Shown piece after piece: positions 27,005 to 35,387 of a stretch of DNA of 49,693 bases (position 1 is the first letter of the stretch; every line of letters starts with the position of its first letter). Position numbers and translations under genes: made by a program. The stretch is from NCBI RefSeq assembly GCF_002723995.1, contig NZ_BEWP01000013.1:1-49693 (forward strand). The letters are read 5' to 3'. Under the pieces are notes generated by a model, which worked only from the letters and a program-made list of their open reading frames with translations, made no database searches and was not told the origin of the DNA. This DNA comes from Gluconobacter kondonii (GTDB taxonomy: Bacteria; Pseudomonadota; Alphaproteobacteria; Acetobacterales; Acetobacteraceae).

Positions 27005-27694
27005 TCAGGATTCTAGTTCAAGATCGTGATCGGGCAGGCCGGTTGTGTTCAGGGCCTCGTCCATTTTGCGTCGTGCTGAGGGTTTGAGAATACCGTAACG
27101 CTCTGCACGGTCCAGCGCGTTATCGAGGGCGGCCATGGTGGCAGCCAGATCCGGGCTCTCGTCTTTTTCCCAAGCCCGCATGGCGTGGGCCCAGACAGCG
27201 GCCAGAGCATTGATACGCAGAACACCACCAAAGCCCGTACAGTCGATCCCGGCAGCTTCTGCCAGCCATTTCATGGAATCGAGAGTGGTGCCGGCCAGAA
27301 AGGCAGCCAGAGCCGGGTCGTAGGGCACGGCCTGAAAAACAGCACGGACGCCTTCGCGATATTCCTGAAAGATATCGAAGCGGCGCATGATCAGGTCGAA
27401 GAGATATTCCCGCAGCGTGCCGCCATTGCCGTCGTCACGCAGGGCGCTGGCATCGGCCAGACGCCCGAGCTGGAGCAGCAGAAGGGCTTTGACGGGGTAG
27501 CGTTTGCGGACCGTCTCGACCGGAAGGTCGGCGTCCCGGGCGGCATCCACGAGTGAAAAGCGGTGCCAGCCTTCGCTTGCAGCCAAGGACAGGGCGGACT
27601 GGAGAAGAGCGGCGTCGAAGGCTTCCTGTGCCAGATCCGGCGGACCACTCAGTGCCATGTCGTCGGATTCAAAGGGGTCCTGCCGTCCGTCCAT
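27005..27694 (-). CDS. Putative TetR-family/COQ9-like regulator
   Basis: This 229-residue protein has an N-terminal helix-turn-helix of the TetR type (about 35-80, with ALLQSALSLAASEGWHRFSL, VDAARDADLPVETVRKRYP). A helical C-terminal region follows that recalls the TetR/COQ9 fold (ALAAVWAHAMRAWEKDESPD, TMAALDNALDRAERYG). This pattern is common in alphaproteobacteria, and either a transcriptional regulator or a COQ9-like lipid-binding role is possible. No operator site is recognised. It lies 80 bases after the proC stop (27775) in the same direction. Confidence 0.65.
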   Translation of the reverse strand: MDGRQDPFESDDMALSGPPDLAQEAFDAALLQSALSLAASEGWHRFSLVDAARDADLPVETVRKRYPVKALLLLQLGRLADASALRDDGNGGTLREYLFDLIMRRFDIFQEYREGVRAVFQAVPYDPALAAFLAGTTLDSMKWLAEAAGIDCTGFGGVLRINALAAVWAHAMRAWEKDESPDLAATMAALDNALDRAERYGILKPSARRKMDEALNTTGLPDHDLELES

Positions 27695-27774
27695 ACGGGT
27701 CTCCTGTCGAAAGCTTCTGGTTTATGGTGGGAGCGTTGCGGTCTGCCGACAAGCTCTCTCCCATAAAGAAACTG

Positions 27775-28599
27775 TCAGCCAGCGAGTTCGTCGGCCCGTT
27801 TTGTAGCAGCGTCAATAGCTTTTGGAACCGTCTGGGGCCAGGCATCGGGTTTCATGAGCACGGCTAGCGCCGCGGCGGTGGTGCCGTTGGGGCTGGTGAC
27901 GGCCTTGCGGAGGTCTTCGGCGCTTTCGGGCAGATCGTCGAGCATGCGTCCTGCGCCATAAATTGTTCCACGGGCCAGACGGCGAGCGACATTTGGTGCC
28001 AGACCATGCTGCTGCCCCGCTTTTTCCAGTAGTTCAGCCAGCAGGAACACATAGGCGGGGCCGGAGCCGGAAATGGCGGTGACGACTGACAGATCGTCTT
28101 CGTTCTCGACCGGTACGACGTCTCCGACCGCAAAAAGCAGATCGTGACAGATGGATTTCTGCTCAGGCGTGGCGGCGGCTGAAGCATAGAGACCGCTGAT
28201 CCCGGCACCGACCGAGGAAGGTGTATTGGGCATGGCACGCAGAACCGGAATATCCGCGCCAGCAAGTCGTGCAGAGTCCGAAAGTGTCTCGCAGGTGCGT
28301 CCGGCCATAACGGAGAGAATGGCGGCACCGCTCAGGCGGGGCCCCATAGCCTTTCCAAGTGCATCGATCACGATTTCGGCAACGCTTGGTTTGACGGCGA
28401 GGACGATGATGTCAGGTTGAAAATCGGCAGGGATTTCGGCGGCTGTCCGGACGATAGTGACCGTATCGTCCGAGCCGGTTCGGTGTCGGTCGAGGACGAC
28501 GAGGCGTGGCGGTGTGGGGGAGGCGAGCCACCCGTCGAGCAGCGCGCCTCCCATCTTGCCGCACCCTGCAAGAAGGATTGAAGGGACGGAGAATGGCAC
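27775..28599 (-). CDS. proC: Pyrroline-5-carboxylate reductase
   Basis: This 274-residue NAD(P)H-dependent enzyme performs the last step of proline synthesis. An N-terminal Rossmann fold carries GCGKMGGALLDGW near residue 12, followed by the IIVLAVKPS region. The C-terminal signature is AISGSGPAYVFLLAELLEKAG with the adjacent TSPNGTTAAALAV. The gene follows the ybjN-type gene with only 2 bases between, so they are co-transcribed. proA is present elsewhere in the window (43201). Confidence 0.95.
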   Translation of the reverse strand: MPFSVPSILLAGCGKMGGALLDGWLASPTPPRLVVLDRHRTGSDDTVTIVRTAAEIPADFQPDIIVLAVKPSVAEIVIDALGKAMGPRLSGAAILSVMAGRTCETLSDSARLAGADIPVLRAMPNTPSSVGAGISGLYASAAATPEQKSICHDLLFAVGDVVPVENEDDLSVVTAISGSGPAYVFLLAELLEKAGQQHGLAPNVARRLARGTIYGAGRMLDDLPESAEDLRKAVTSPNGTTAAALAVLMKPDAWPQTVPKAIDAATKRADELAG

Positions 28600-28601
28600 G
28601 G

Positions 28602-29108
28602 TCAGGCGTCTCCCACACAGTCGAGCATGGCGGCGTCTATGGCCTCCTGCGGTGATTTTCCGCCCCAGAGCGCGAACTGGAAGGCGGGATAGAATCGCTC
28701 ACATTCGGACATCGCGATCTCCACGAGGTCTTCCATGCTTTCGCCGGGCAGCGTCTGCACGCCGCGCAGCAGCAACGTATGTCGGTAGGACGGGGTGCCT
28801 GTGTCGGGATCGACGGCGAAATGGCCGATCCAGAGGCGGTTATTGGCAAGGGAAACGAGTTCGTGGACGGCCGGACGGCGCTTTGCGGGGGAGCGCAGGT
28901 CCATGATGCAGTTCAGGTGCAGGGCCGAGAGTTCATCGGACCACGTGAAATACAAGGAATAGTCGCACCATTGTCCGGGGGCCTGGGCGGCCATTTCGGA
29001 GGGGCCGAGGCGTTCGAACTCCCATTCATAAAGGCCCATGACCTGTTCCATCAGGTCGAGCGGATGGGATTCTGTTTCATTGGTGAGTGAGGTGCTCAGG
29101 GCAGGCAT
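28602..29108 (-). CDS. YbjN-domain protein
   Basis: This 168-residue protein has the YbjN fold features (HPLDLMEQVMGLYEWEFERLG, LYFTWSDELSALHLNCIMDL, VHELVSLANNRLWIGHFAVD). The family resembles type III secretion chaperones in fold and has been linked to stress tolerance and motility in enterobacteria; its exact role is not known. In alphaproteobacteria it sits next to proC, as here (2 bases apart). Its leader contains a GC hairpin at 29137-29157. Confidence 0.85.
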   Translation of the reverse strand: MPALSTSLTNETESHPLDLMEQVMGLYEWEFERLGPSEMAAQAPGQWCDYSLYFTWSDELSALHLNCIMDLRSPAKRRPAVHELVSLANNRLWIGHFAVDPDTGTPSYRHTLLLRGVQTLPGESMEDLVEIAMSECERFYPAFQFALWGGKSPQEAIDAAMLDCVGDA

Positions 29109-29136
29109 GGCGGGTCTCCCAAGGCCGTGGAGCCTG

Positions 29137-29157
29137 GCACCGGCCTGGCGCCGGTGC
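29137..29157 (-). repeat. Hairpin in the ybjN leader
   Basis: GCACCGGC, CTGGC loop, GCCGGTGC gives a perfect 8-bp GC stem. On the minus strand it lies about 28 bases before the ybjN ATG at 29108. It could attenuate or stabilise the transcript, or be the end of a terminator for the ubiK gene upstream, but no T-run follows. Confidence 0.45.
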
Positions 29158-29285
29158 GGCGCTCCAGATGTCTGCGGCCGGAAGCGGAAAATCCGCTCCC
29201 GACATCAATACGTTATGGAGCCTTTGCCCTGGGTGCAAGCATTACGTGTTACAATAACTACACGGTCTGGGGTGACTGTTGCAGA

Positions 29286-29576
29286 TTAGCCCTGCGGGCC
29301 GCCTTTTTCTTCGGTTGCGAGCTCTTCGACAGCCGCGAGGCGCGATTCGATTGCGGCCAGACGCTGCTCGGCTGCGTCCTGCGCCATGCGCGCACGGGTT
29401 GCCATTTCCTGTACCGCGTCAAATTCGTCACGGCGCACGAGGTCGAGGCTGTTGAGGATTTCGTCCACACGGGTGCGGACGATGGCATGAAGTTCCTCGC
29501 GGGCGCCGGTCACGGCGGAAAATGCGTTACCGGCGAGGCCAGCGAGGTCGTCGAAAAAGCGGGGTCTGTCAGCCAT
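29286..29576 (-). CDS. ubiK: UbiK-family (YqiC/BMFP) accessory protein
   Basis: This 96-residue protein has the BMFP domain: an amphipathic N-terminal region (RFFDDLAGLAGNAFSAVTGA), a charged helical middle, and a C-terminal coiled coil (AAEQRLAAIESRLAAVEEL). In enterobacteria the homologue helps ubiquinone biosynthesis; other family members promote membrane fusion. It is divergent from hldD and upstream of ybjN-proC. Confidence 0.85.
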   Translation of the reverse strand: MADRPRFFDDLAGLAGNAFSAVTGAREELHAIVRTRVDEILNSLDLVRRDEFDAVQEMATRARMAQDAAEQRLAAIESRLAAVEELATEEKGGPQG

Positions 29577-29657
29577 GATGAAGTTCCTGCTGTTCTGCGG
29601 CGTGTCGTGTCGGGCGCGTCGCTTGGATCGTTATCGGGGGCAGACTATACAGGAAGG

Positions 29658-30638
29658 ATGATTATCGTCACCGGCGGGGCCGGATTCATTGGTTCGTGTC
29701 TTCATGCCGCCCTGCGTCGCCGGGGTTTGCGGACGGTTGTGGTTGACCGGCTCAGAGACGGGGTGAAGTGGCGCAATCTGGCGTCCCATGCGCCGGATCG
29801 CATCATCACGCCTGATGAGCTGGAAGGTTTCCTTGCGTCCGCACCGGATGTCGAAGCCGTGTTTCACATGGGGGCGATCAGCGCCACCACGGCGCGGGAT
29901 GGAGACCTCGTCTGGTCGAGCAATGTGGCCCTGTCGCAGACATTATGGCGCTGGTGCGCGGCGCGGGGTGTGCGGATGATCTATGCGTCGTCTGCTGCGA
30001 CGTATGGGGCAGCGGATCGGCCTGAGATGTTCCGTGACGGGCTGGAAGGCATCGATGGTCTGAGGCCGCTGAACCTGTATGGCTGGTCCAAGCAGGCGTT
30101 TGATCTGTGGGTGAAGCGGGAAATTGAAGCCGGAGCGCCTGTGCCGCCCCAATGGGCCGGACTCAAGTTCTTTAACGTCTATGGGCCGAACGAATACCAC
30201 AAAGGGTCGATGATCTCGGTCGTGAAGGTCAAATACGACGAGGTCGTGCAGGATCGTGCGGCAAAGCTGTTCCGCTCGGATGTGCCGGGACTGGCTGACG
30301 GGCAGCAGCAGCGGGACTTCATCTGGGTCGGGGACGTTGTCAACGTCATGCTCTGGCTGTTCGACCATCCGCAGGTCAGCGGGCTGTTCAACTGCGGAAC
30401 CGGTGTGGCGCGGAGTTATCTCGATCTGGCACATGCGGTCTGTGATGCTGCGAAGCGGGCGCGGGATGTCGAGTTCGTGGACATGCCCGAGAAACTGCGC
30501 GGGCAGTACCAGTCTTTTACCTGTGCGGATATGAGCCGACTGCGCGCTGCGGGTTATGATGCGCCGTTTACGTCTCTTGAAGATGGAATCGGGCAGTATG
30601 TGCGCGACTATCTTTCCCGTTCCCACCCCAATCTCTGA
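29658..30638 (+). CDS. hldD: ADP-L-glycero-D-manno-heptose 6-epimerase
   Basis: This 326-residue SDR-type epimerase makes the heptose donor for the LPS inner core. The NAD-binding motif GGAGFIGS is at the N-terminus, with YASSAATYG (Ser) and LYGWSKQAFD (Tyr-x-x-x-Lys) as the catalytic set, and FFNVYGPNEYHKG as the substrate region. ATG 29658 is chosen because GGAAGG lies close upstream and it gives the usual length; the frame is open further upstream. The stop is 11 bases before lgt, so the genes are probably co-transcribed. Confidence 0.94.
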   Translation: MIIVTGGAGFIGSCLHAALRRRGLRTVVVDRLRDGVKWRNLASHAPDRIITPDELEGFLASAPDVEAVFHMGAISATTARDGDLVWSSNVALSQTLWRWCAARGVRMIYASSAATYGAADRPEMFRDGLEGIDGLRPLNLYGWSKQAFDLWVKREIEAGAPVPPQWAGLKFFNVYGPNEYHKGSMISVVKVKYDEVVQDRAAKLFRSDVPGLADGQQQRDFIWVGDVVNVMLWLFDHPQVSGLFNCGTGVARSYLDLAHAVCDAAKRARDVEFVDMPEKLRGQYQSFTCADMSRLRAAGYDAPFTSLEDGIGQYVRDYLSRSHPNL

Positions 30639-30649
30639 GAGCCGATTCC

Positions 30650-31483
30650 GTGAGCCATCCTCTGATCTTCCCTGATTTTGATCCGGTTGCCTTTCATGTC
30701 GGCCCTCTTGCGGTGCGCTGGTATGCGCTCGCCTACATGGTGTCGTTCATCATTGCGCTGCCCATTGCGAAGCGTCTGAACCGTCTGTCGCCGGAAGTGG
30801 CGACGAAAGAGCAGGTCGATGACTTCCTGTTCTACGCTATTCTGGGTGTGCTTCTGGGCGGGCGGCTGGGTTACGTTCTGTTCTACCGGCCGATGGATTA
30901 TTTTTCGCACCCGCTGGAAATCTTCAAGACGTGGGATGGCGGGATGTCGTTTCATGGCGGGGCGCTGGGCGTCATTCTGGCGCTGGCCTATTTCAGTTGG
31001 AAGAACCGTCTGAGCTTTCTGGCTTTTGCAGACCGGATCGTGCCGGTGGTACCGATCGGGTTGGGGCTTGGGCGCTGTGCGAATTTCGTGAACGGGGAGC
31101 TGTGGGGGCGTCCGGCATCTCCGGATCTGCCCTGGGCAATGATTTTTCCGACGGGTGGGCCGATTCCGCGTCATCCGTCCGAATTGTATGAAGCCCTGAC
31201 CGAGGGCGTGCTCCTGCTGTGCGTCATGCTGTTTGCGGCCAGCCGTCCGGCGGCGCGCGAGCGGTTCGGGTTCCTGTCGGGGTTGTTTCTGTTCGGCTAT
31301 GCCTGCGCACGGAGTTTCTGCGAGTTCTTCCGTCAGCCGGATGCGAATATCGGGTTCCTGTCCGGGGGTACGACGATGGGGCAGTTGCTGTGTATTCCGA
31401 TGGCGCTCGCGGGGATGGGGCTCATGGTTTACGCGATGCGGCGCCCGGCCCAGATTTCAGCTCGGGTGTCGGCGCATGTCTGA
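30650..31483 (+). CDS. lgt: Prolipoprotein diacylglyceryl transferase
   Basis: This 277-residue polytopic membrane enzyme adds diacylglycerol to the lipobox cysteine of prolipoproteins. The family signature GLGLGRCANFVNGELWGRP lies near residue 140. The FHGGALGV motif near 104 and GLFLFGYACARSFCEFFRQPD in the C-terminal helices are conserved. The start is GTG at 30650. The next gene overlaps its end by 8 bases. Confidence 0.95.
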   Translation: MSHPLIFPDFDPVAFHVGPLAVRWYALAYMVSFIIALPIAKRLNRLSPEVATKEQVDDFLFYAILGVLLGGRLGYVLFYRPMDYFSHPLEIFKTWDGGMSFHGGALGVILALAYFSWKNRLSFLAFADRIVPVVPIGLGLGRCANFVNGELWGRPASPDLPWAMIFPTGGPIPRHPSELYEALTEGVLLLCVMLFAASRPAARERFGFLSGLFLFGYACARSFCEFFRQPDANIGFLSGGTTMGQLLCIPMALAGMGLMVYAMRRPAQISARVSAHV

Positions 31484-32255
31484 GGCCGTGCTGAAGGGAT
31501 CGCTTCTCAAGGTGCCGCATGGGTTCTTCACGCGGCTCGGGGGCGTCTCTCCGGCGCCGTATGACAGTCTGAACTGTTCGCTGTCCTCTCAGGACGACCC
31601 TACGAATGTGACGGAAAACCGGGCGCGTGTGGCGCGGGCGCTCGGGGTGGAGCCGGATCATCTGCTGGGGCTGAAGCAGACGCATAGTGACATCACTGTG
31701 CCTGTGACAACCGAAACGCCCCTGTGGGTGGCGGGCACCGGGCAGGTCGGGGATGCGCTGGTGACGGACCGGCCTGAGATCGGCGTCGGTGTGATTACGG
31801 CGGATTGCGGGCCGGTGCTGCTGTCTTCTGAGGATGGGCGGATTGTGGGTGCGGCCCATGCGGGCTGGCGTGGCGCTGCGGGTGGAATTCTCGAATCCGT
31901 GGTGGCGCAGATGGTTGTGCTGGGGGCTGTGGGAATTCGGGCTGTTGTCGGGCCTTGTATTGCACCGGCGAGCTATGAAGTCGGGCCGGATATGCGCGAT
32001 GCTGTTCTGGCTTATGGGGCGGAGGGGGAAATCTTTTTCCGTTCAGCGCCCCGCGCCGGGCATTTCCTGTTCGATCTGCCGGGTTATTGCGGGTTTCGTC
32101 TGGAACAGGCCGGGGTCCAGAATGTGCAGATTCTCGGGGTGGATACGCTGACAGACCCGCGTTTCTTCAGCCATCGCCGCCGGACCCTCGCGGGCGGTGG
32201 GCATATCGGGCATCAGATTTCGGCGATCCGCCCGCTGGCCTCTCCATTGGGCTGA
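31476..32255 (+). CDS. pgeF: PgeF/YfiH-type purine nucleoside phosphorylase (multicopper-polyphenol-oxidoreductase-like fold)
   Basis: This 259-residue protein has the YfiH zinc-binding and nucleosidase motifs: LKQTHSDI (His), TADCGPVLLS (Cys) and AAHAGWRGAAGG (His). Known members cleave purine nucleosides, and the E. coli homologue is also linked to correct peptidoglycan composition. ATG 31476 is chosen because it overlaps lgt by 8 bases and matches the usual start (MSEAVLKGSLLKVPHGFFTR). It is the last gene of the hldD-lgt-pgeF run. Confidence 0.88.
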   Translation: MSEAVLKGSLLKVPHGFFTRLGGVSPAPYDSLNCSLSSQDDPTNVTENRARVARALGVEPDHLLGLKQTHSDITVPVTTETPLWVAGTGQVGDALVTDRPEIGVGVITADCGPVLLSSEDGRIVGAAHAGWRGAAGGILESVVAQMVVLGAVGIRAVVGPCIAPASYEVGPDMRDAVLAYGAEGEIFFRSAPRAGHFLFDLPGYCGFRLEQAGVQNVQILGVDTLTDPRFFSHRRRTLAGGGHIGHQISAIRPLASPLG

Positions 32256-33406
32256 GGGCGGCGTAGGCCGGATCTCTCCAGCAGCCAGCGATCGGCGGGG
32301 CGTGAGAGGAAACAGTCCACGAGGGCGCCGAGGTAGAAAGATAGACAGAGGGTCGGGAGGAACCAGACCCAGCCGAACGTCCAGTTTTCGCCAGTGACCT
32401 TGAACAGGTGGACCATCGGCATGACCACGAACATGTGGCTGAGATAGATTTCGTAGCTCAGTCTGCCCCAGTGGCGCGGCCATGCCAGAAACCGGCTTGC
32501 GGTCGCCTTGCCCCAGCCGTTGTAGAAGGCCAGTAGCAAGGCCGCGCAGGATACTGTGAAGAACAGCGGGGCGCCGTAGTTCAGGGTCTGCCAGAGGATA
32601 TGGCTGTCCAGCAGATAGAGCCCGACACCGAAAGCTCCGGCTCAGCCCAGCCAAGGCGTGAGACGCGCGAACATTGCAGGCGGTATTTGGTGTGCCAGCA
32701 GGGCTGTGCAGACGCCCATTGCGATTGCGGAAATGCCCGGTCCATAGGCTTCGTCCTGCCAGATTTCCGAGGCGTCCCGGAGTTGCCATTCCGCAAACGG
32801 AAGGGAGAGGGCGAGCAACGCGAAAATGCAGACGAGCAGTCTGGAGCCGATCAGTTTTGGAGCGCGCCCGCTCAGAAGGCAGAGGATCGGGAAGGCGAGG
32901 TAGAACAGTTCCTCGACCGACAGTGACCACAATACGTCCCAGTTGGGAGGGAGGTAGTTCGTCCGGGTTTCATAGAGGTTCAGATGCATGAACAGGGCGG
33001 CGAAAATGGCTCCGGGCAGGGTCTGGCCCTCATGATGAAAGAGGAAATCAGGTGCTCCCAAGAGGTTGAGCGCTGCGAGAACTCCTAAAAGGACCAGAAG
33101 GCATGGCAGGATCCGGCAGGCGCGGCGTCCGGAGAAGGCGAAGATGTTGATGCCGCCCAGACTGCCCCAGCGCCGCATTGTGTGATCGGTGATCAGGAAG
33201 CCTGAAATGACGAAGAAGATCTTCACACCCTTGGCGCCATCCCACGTCAGGGCTTTCAGCAGCAAGGCTGGAAAGACTACGGCAAGGCCGGTGTGCATCA
33301 GGGGGATGCGCAGAGCGAGGTGATGAATGACGACGAGGATGATGGAGAGGCCTCTGAGGAGGTCTATCCCCGGATTGCGCTGCGCACCTGTCGTGACTGT
33401 CTGCAC
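32213..33406 (-). pseudogene. OafA-type membrane acyltransferase interrupted by in-frame TGA
   Basis: The reading frame runs from GTG 33406 to 32213 but has a TGA at 32644-32642. The first 254 codons give the acyltransferase-3 start (RNPGIDLLRGLSIILVVIHHLA, FFVISGFLITDHTMRRWG, WSLSVEELFYLAFPILCLLS). Beyond the stop the same frame continues as AGAFGVGLYLLDSHIL and YEIYLSHMFVVMP, with family helices and a basic tail. The total, about 396 residues, equals a normal full-length family member. The codon before the stop is Gly and the next is Ala, so a Trp codon (TGG) changed to TGA is the simplest reading. It may be a true pseudogene, a sequencing error or a readthrough case. The IS66 element lies 71 bases upstream of the start. 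A 43-base 3' overlap with pgeF exists. Confidence 0.75.
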
Positions 33407-33468
33407 CTTGAGATTCCATTCCGCAAAAACGAAACGTTTCTGTAATGGAAATCAGGCATGATTCCGTT

Positions 33469-33476
33469 CGGATTGC
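33469..33476. repeat. Target site duplication, left copy
   Basis: CGGATTGC abuts the left terminal inverted repeat of the IS66 element and is identical to the eight bases at 38182-38189. Eight bases is the usual IS66 duplication length. Confidence 0.92.
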
Positions 33477-33507
33477 GTAAGCGTCCGAGAATTGCACGAT
33501 TGACGGC
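33477..33507. repeat. Left terminal inverted repeat of the IS66 element
   Basis: It begins GTAAGCGTCCGA and continues with CACG and TGACGGC blocks. It matches the right end (complement of 38152-38181) at the first 12 bases and again at CACG and TGACGGC, with one single-base gap. GTAAGCG-type tips are usual for IS66. Confidence 0.9.
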
Positions 33508-33552
33508 TGCTTACGCCCTCATCAGAGACGTTTGATGACCCGCCCGTGCCGC

Positions 33553-33969
33553 TCAAAAAGATGGATAGGAAAGATGCGTCTTAACTCCTGAATGGGCCAA
33601 AGCGTCATTCAGGTTATCAACAAGGCCATTGCCAACCTTTGGGATGACTTGGGATAAGAGTTGATCGGGATGACTGTGGCATTCAAGCTCCAGCCTGATA
33701 AAGTAGCTTCGCATAATCTGCCCCATGACCTCTTGACCCAGATGAAGCGAGGCAAACTCCGTCATATACGGTTGCATGATTTTCATTGCCGAGATCACTC
33801 TGTTTCGTGCATCCGGCGCGTTAACAGATGCTTTGTCTCTATTCGCGTAGTCCAGATAAGTCGCACATGATGTCGAGGGTACGAAGGTCGTCGTATCTGA
33901 GGCTACAGCTGCTGTGACCCCAAATGTGAGCTGTAATGTCAGCAAAAACAAACCTTTAAAAATACGCAT
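33553..33969 (-). CDS. Exported two-cysteine hypothetical protein (transposon cargo)
   Basis: This 138-residue protein has a clear signal peptide (MRIFKGLFLLTLQLTFGVTA, probable cleavage after AVA near residue 23). The mature part has two cysteines, in STSCATYLDY and LELECHSHPD, about 60 residues apart, so one disulphide is likely. The mature chain looks helical. The pattern recalls small periplasmic chaperones such as HdeA, but no HdeA motif is certain and no family is claimed. It lies 46 bases inside the left end of the IS66 element, so it is cargo. Function unknown. Confidence 0.65.
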   Translation of the reverse strand: MRIFKGLFLLTLQLTFGVTAAVASDTTTFVPSTSCATYLDYANRDKASVNAPDARNRVISAMKIMQPYMTEFASLHLGQEVMGQIMRSYFIRLELECHSHPDQLLSQVIPKVGNGLVDNLNDALAHSGVKTHLSYPSF

Positions 33970-34580
33970 CTGATATACTCATCCCGAAAAATATACGCGC
34001 CTGATCGGCCGCGCTGTTCTGCGACGATCAGGATCGGTTCCATGTCCCCATGATTTGATTACACGGTTCCTGAGACAAGCAACATAGGACTCAATTGCAG
34101 CCTGCAGTTTCAGGCTGAGCTTAATCCGCTCTTCAAAGGCCTGAGAGACCCGCTATAGGTCCGTTCTGTCTTCTTCAACGGGGTTTCGCAGGCTGTTTGC
34201 CATCACTCCAACACGTGGTAACGCACTGAATCAATTTGCAATTTTATAAATAAATTCCGGTTTCCAGAAAAGCTCATAGGTTATTTGAATGACCCGAATA
34301 TGGTGAAGGTCTTCGCGAGGGTCGCCCATGTGAATATCCGGTTTTATCGATTACCCGACACAAAGCCGACCTTCCGCTTACCCCCCCCTGATCTGCCTGT
34401 CCGCTCAGTGATGCAGAAGCAGACAGGCGGCAGTCGCCCTCGTGGCAGACATAGATAGCAACGACGCATGACCTGAAAGCGGACGTCATCCAATTCGATG
34501 TTCATCAGGGCGGCACCCCAAGGTCATGCAGGACGCCCTGTTTGAAGTTGCGCTCGCAAGTATCGAACGCTGCAAGCCAA
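33970..34580. other. Non-coding stretch inside the transposon cargo region
   Basis: About 610 bases between the exported-protein and CdiI-like genes. Short open frames exist on both strands, including a 53-codon one on the minus strand starting near 34502, but none has a recognised motif or a good start. A C-run (34381-34387) occurs. The stretch looks like degraded or non-coding DNA; no transposase fragment is recognisable. Confidence 0.5.
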
Positions 34581-35177
34581 CTATTCTGACGGAGTATTGA
34601 TTTTCTGTCGTCCCGAGGCTTCACAGCGTGAGAGAGCATCACGGATGGCAAGGCCTAACGCCTCGTCCGACACGGACAAAGGGACGGCAATCCTCTTCTC
34701 CGCGTATTTCTTCTTTTCCATGGGGCCCCAGCCCCGATGGCCACCCGGAAGACGGAGTGTGGCTATCAGGGTGACGAAATCCTCGATCAGATCATGCCAG
34801 GACGTAAGCACAACATCGCATCTTCGCCCGGCCTGATCGATATCCTTGTAGCCATAGGTCTGAGTAATTTCGCTCCAGAACGCCAGCCTCCGCGTATTGG
34901 AAGCCTCTTCCATCGCCCGGATTTCGTCACGACCGAGAGAGGGGACGCCAGGCTTGTTAAAATATTCGCTGCTTTCCAGAGCCTTACGAAAATTTTCGCC
35001 TATCCACAGAGCGGAGGCGTCGCAGGGCGCATGCGCGCACCAACCTGTCCGCGAAAAATAGGTCCCGCGCCAGATTTCTTCAGATACAATCGCGATATAT
35101 TTTGGCGAGAGAGTGATTGTCGCGCTTTTGTAATGCAAACTGCGGATACGTTCCGGCGTGTAGCGAGACTCATTCAT
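34581..35177 (-). CDS. CdiI-like (DUF1436) immunity protein candidate (transposon cargo)
   Basis: This 198-residue protein has the pattern I associate with DUF1436/CdiI contact-dependent inhibition immunity proteins. It has an FWSEITQTYGYKDI segment near residue 100, a middle region with THE-like WHDLIEDF, and a C-terminal end IAVPLSVSDEALGLAIRDALSRC, where the family typically ends in a similar LG-x-A-hydrophobic-x-A-LS-R-C stretch. Recognition is from memory of the motif order, so confidence is moderate. The ATG forms an ATGA overlap with the stop of a short upstream frame. CdiI-like proteins neutralise a toxin delivered by contact; no toxin or CdiB gene is in the element. Function as an orphan immunity gene is inference. 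Confidence 0.5.
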   Translation of the reverse strand: MNESRYTPERIRSLHYKSATITLSPKYIAIVSEEIWRGTYFSRTGWCAHAPCDASALWIGENFRKALESSEYFNKPGVPSLGRDEIRAMEEASNTRRLAFWSEITQTYGYKDIDQAGRRCDVVLTSWHDLIEDFVTLIATLRLPGGHRGWGPMEKKKYAEKRIAVPLSVSDEALGLAIRDALSRCEASGRQKINTPSE

Positions 35178-35236
35178 GAGATGGCATCGATTTCAAAGTC
35201 GAGCAGTTTGTAGACATTGCGTCCGATAGACTTCAT
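35174..35236 (-). CDS. Short frame coupled to the CdiI-like gene (leader or toxin-tail remnant)
   Basis: A 20-codon frame starts at ATG 35236, preceded by GGAGACAGG, begins MKSIGRNVYKLL and ends in TGA sharing an ATGA with the CdiI-like start. The frame is open for eight more codons upstream to a TGA. It could be a leader peptide coupling translation, or the remains of a toxin's C-terminus, since toxin-immunity pairs often overlap this way. Too short to identify. Confidence 0.35.
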   Translation of the reverse strand: MKSIGRNVYKLLDFEIDAIS

Positions 35237-35387
35237 AGACCTGTCTCCAGTGAACTTCAGTCATTGTCGCGCTTGGGGTTGGACGTTCAAATGTATAGGC
35301 TTAGATGGCGACCTCAGTAAATCCAACAGAAGCAACAGTTTCTTTTCGGCTGAAGAAGCGGCAAAATTACTAGCCGAAAGACTATAA
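35217..35387 (+). CDS. Possible small protein or gene remnant on the plus strand
   Basis: A 56-codon plus-strand frame with a TTG start (35217) and TAA at 35385-35387. It has a GWTFKCIGLDGDLSKS segment and ends in an amphipathic helix (FFSAEEAAKLLAERL) that looks like real protein. The minus strand is also open over much of it, so coding is unproven. No ribosome binding site is obvious. No family recognised. It lies in the cargo region between the CdiI-like gene and tnpC. Confidence 0.25.
   Translation: MRPIDFIDLSPVNFSHCRAWGWTFKCIGLDGDLSKSNRSNSFFSAEEAAKLLAERL

Noticed and set aside
33371-33378. Another CGGATTGC octamer near the IS66 element
   Set aside because: It is not next to an inverted repeat and the octamer is common; only the two copies flush with the element ends count as target duplication.
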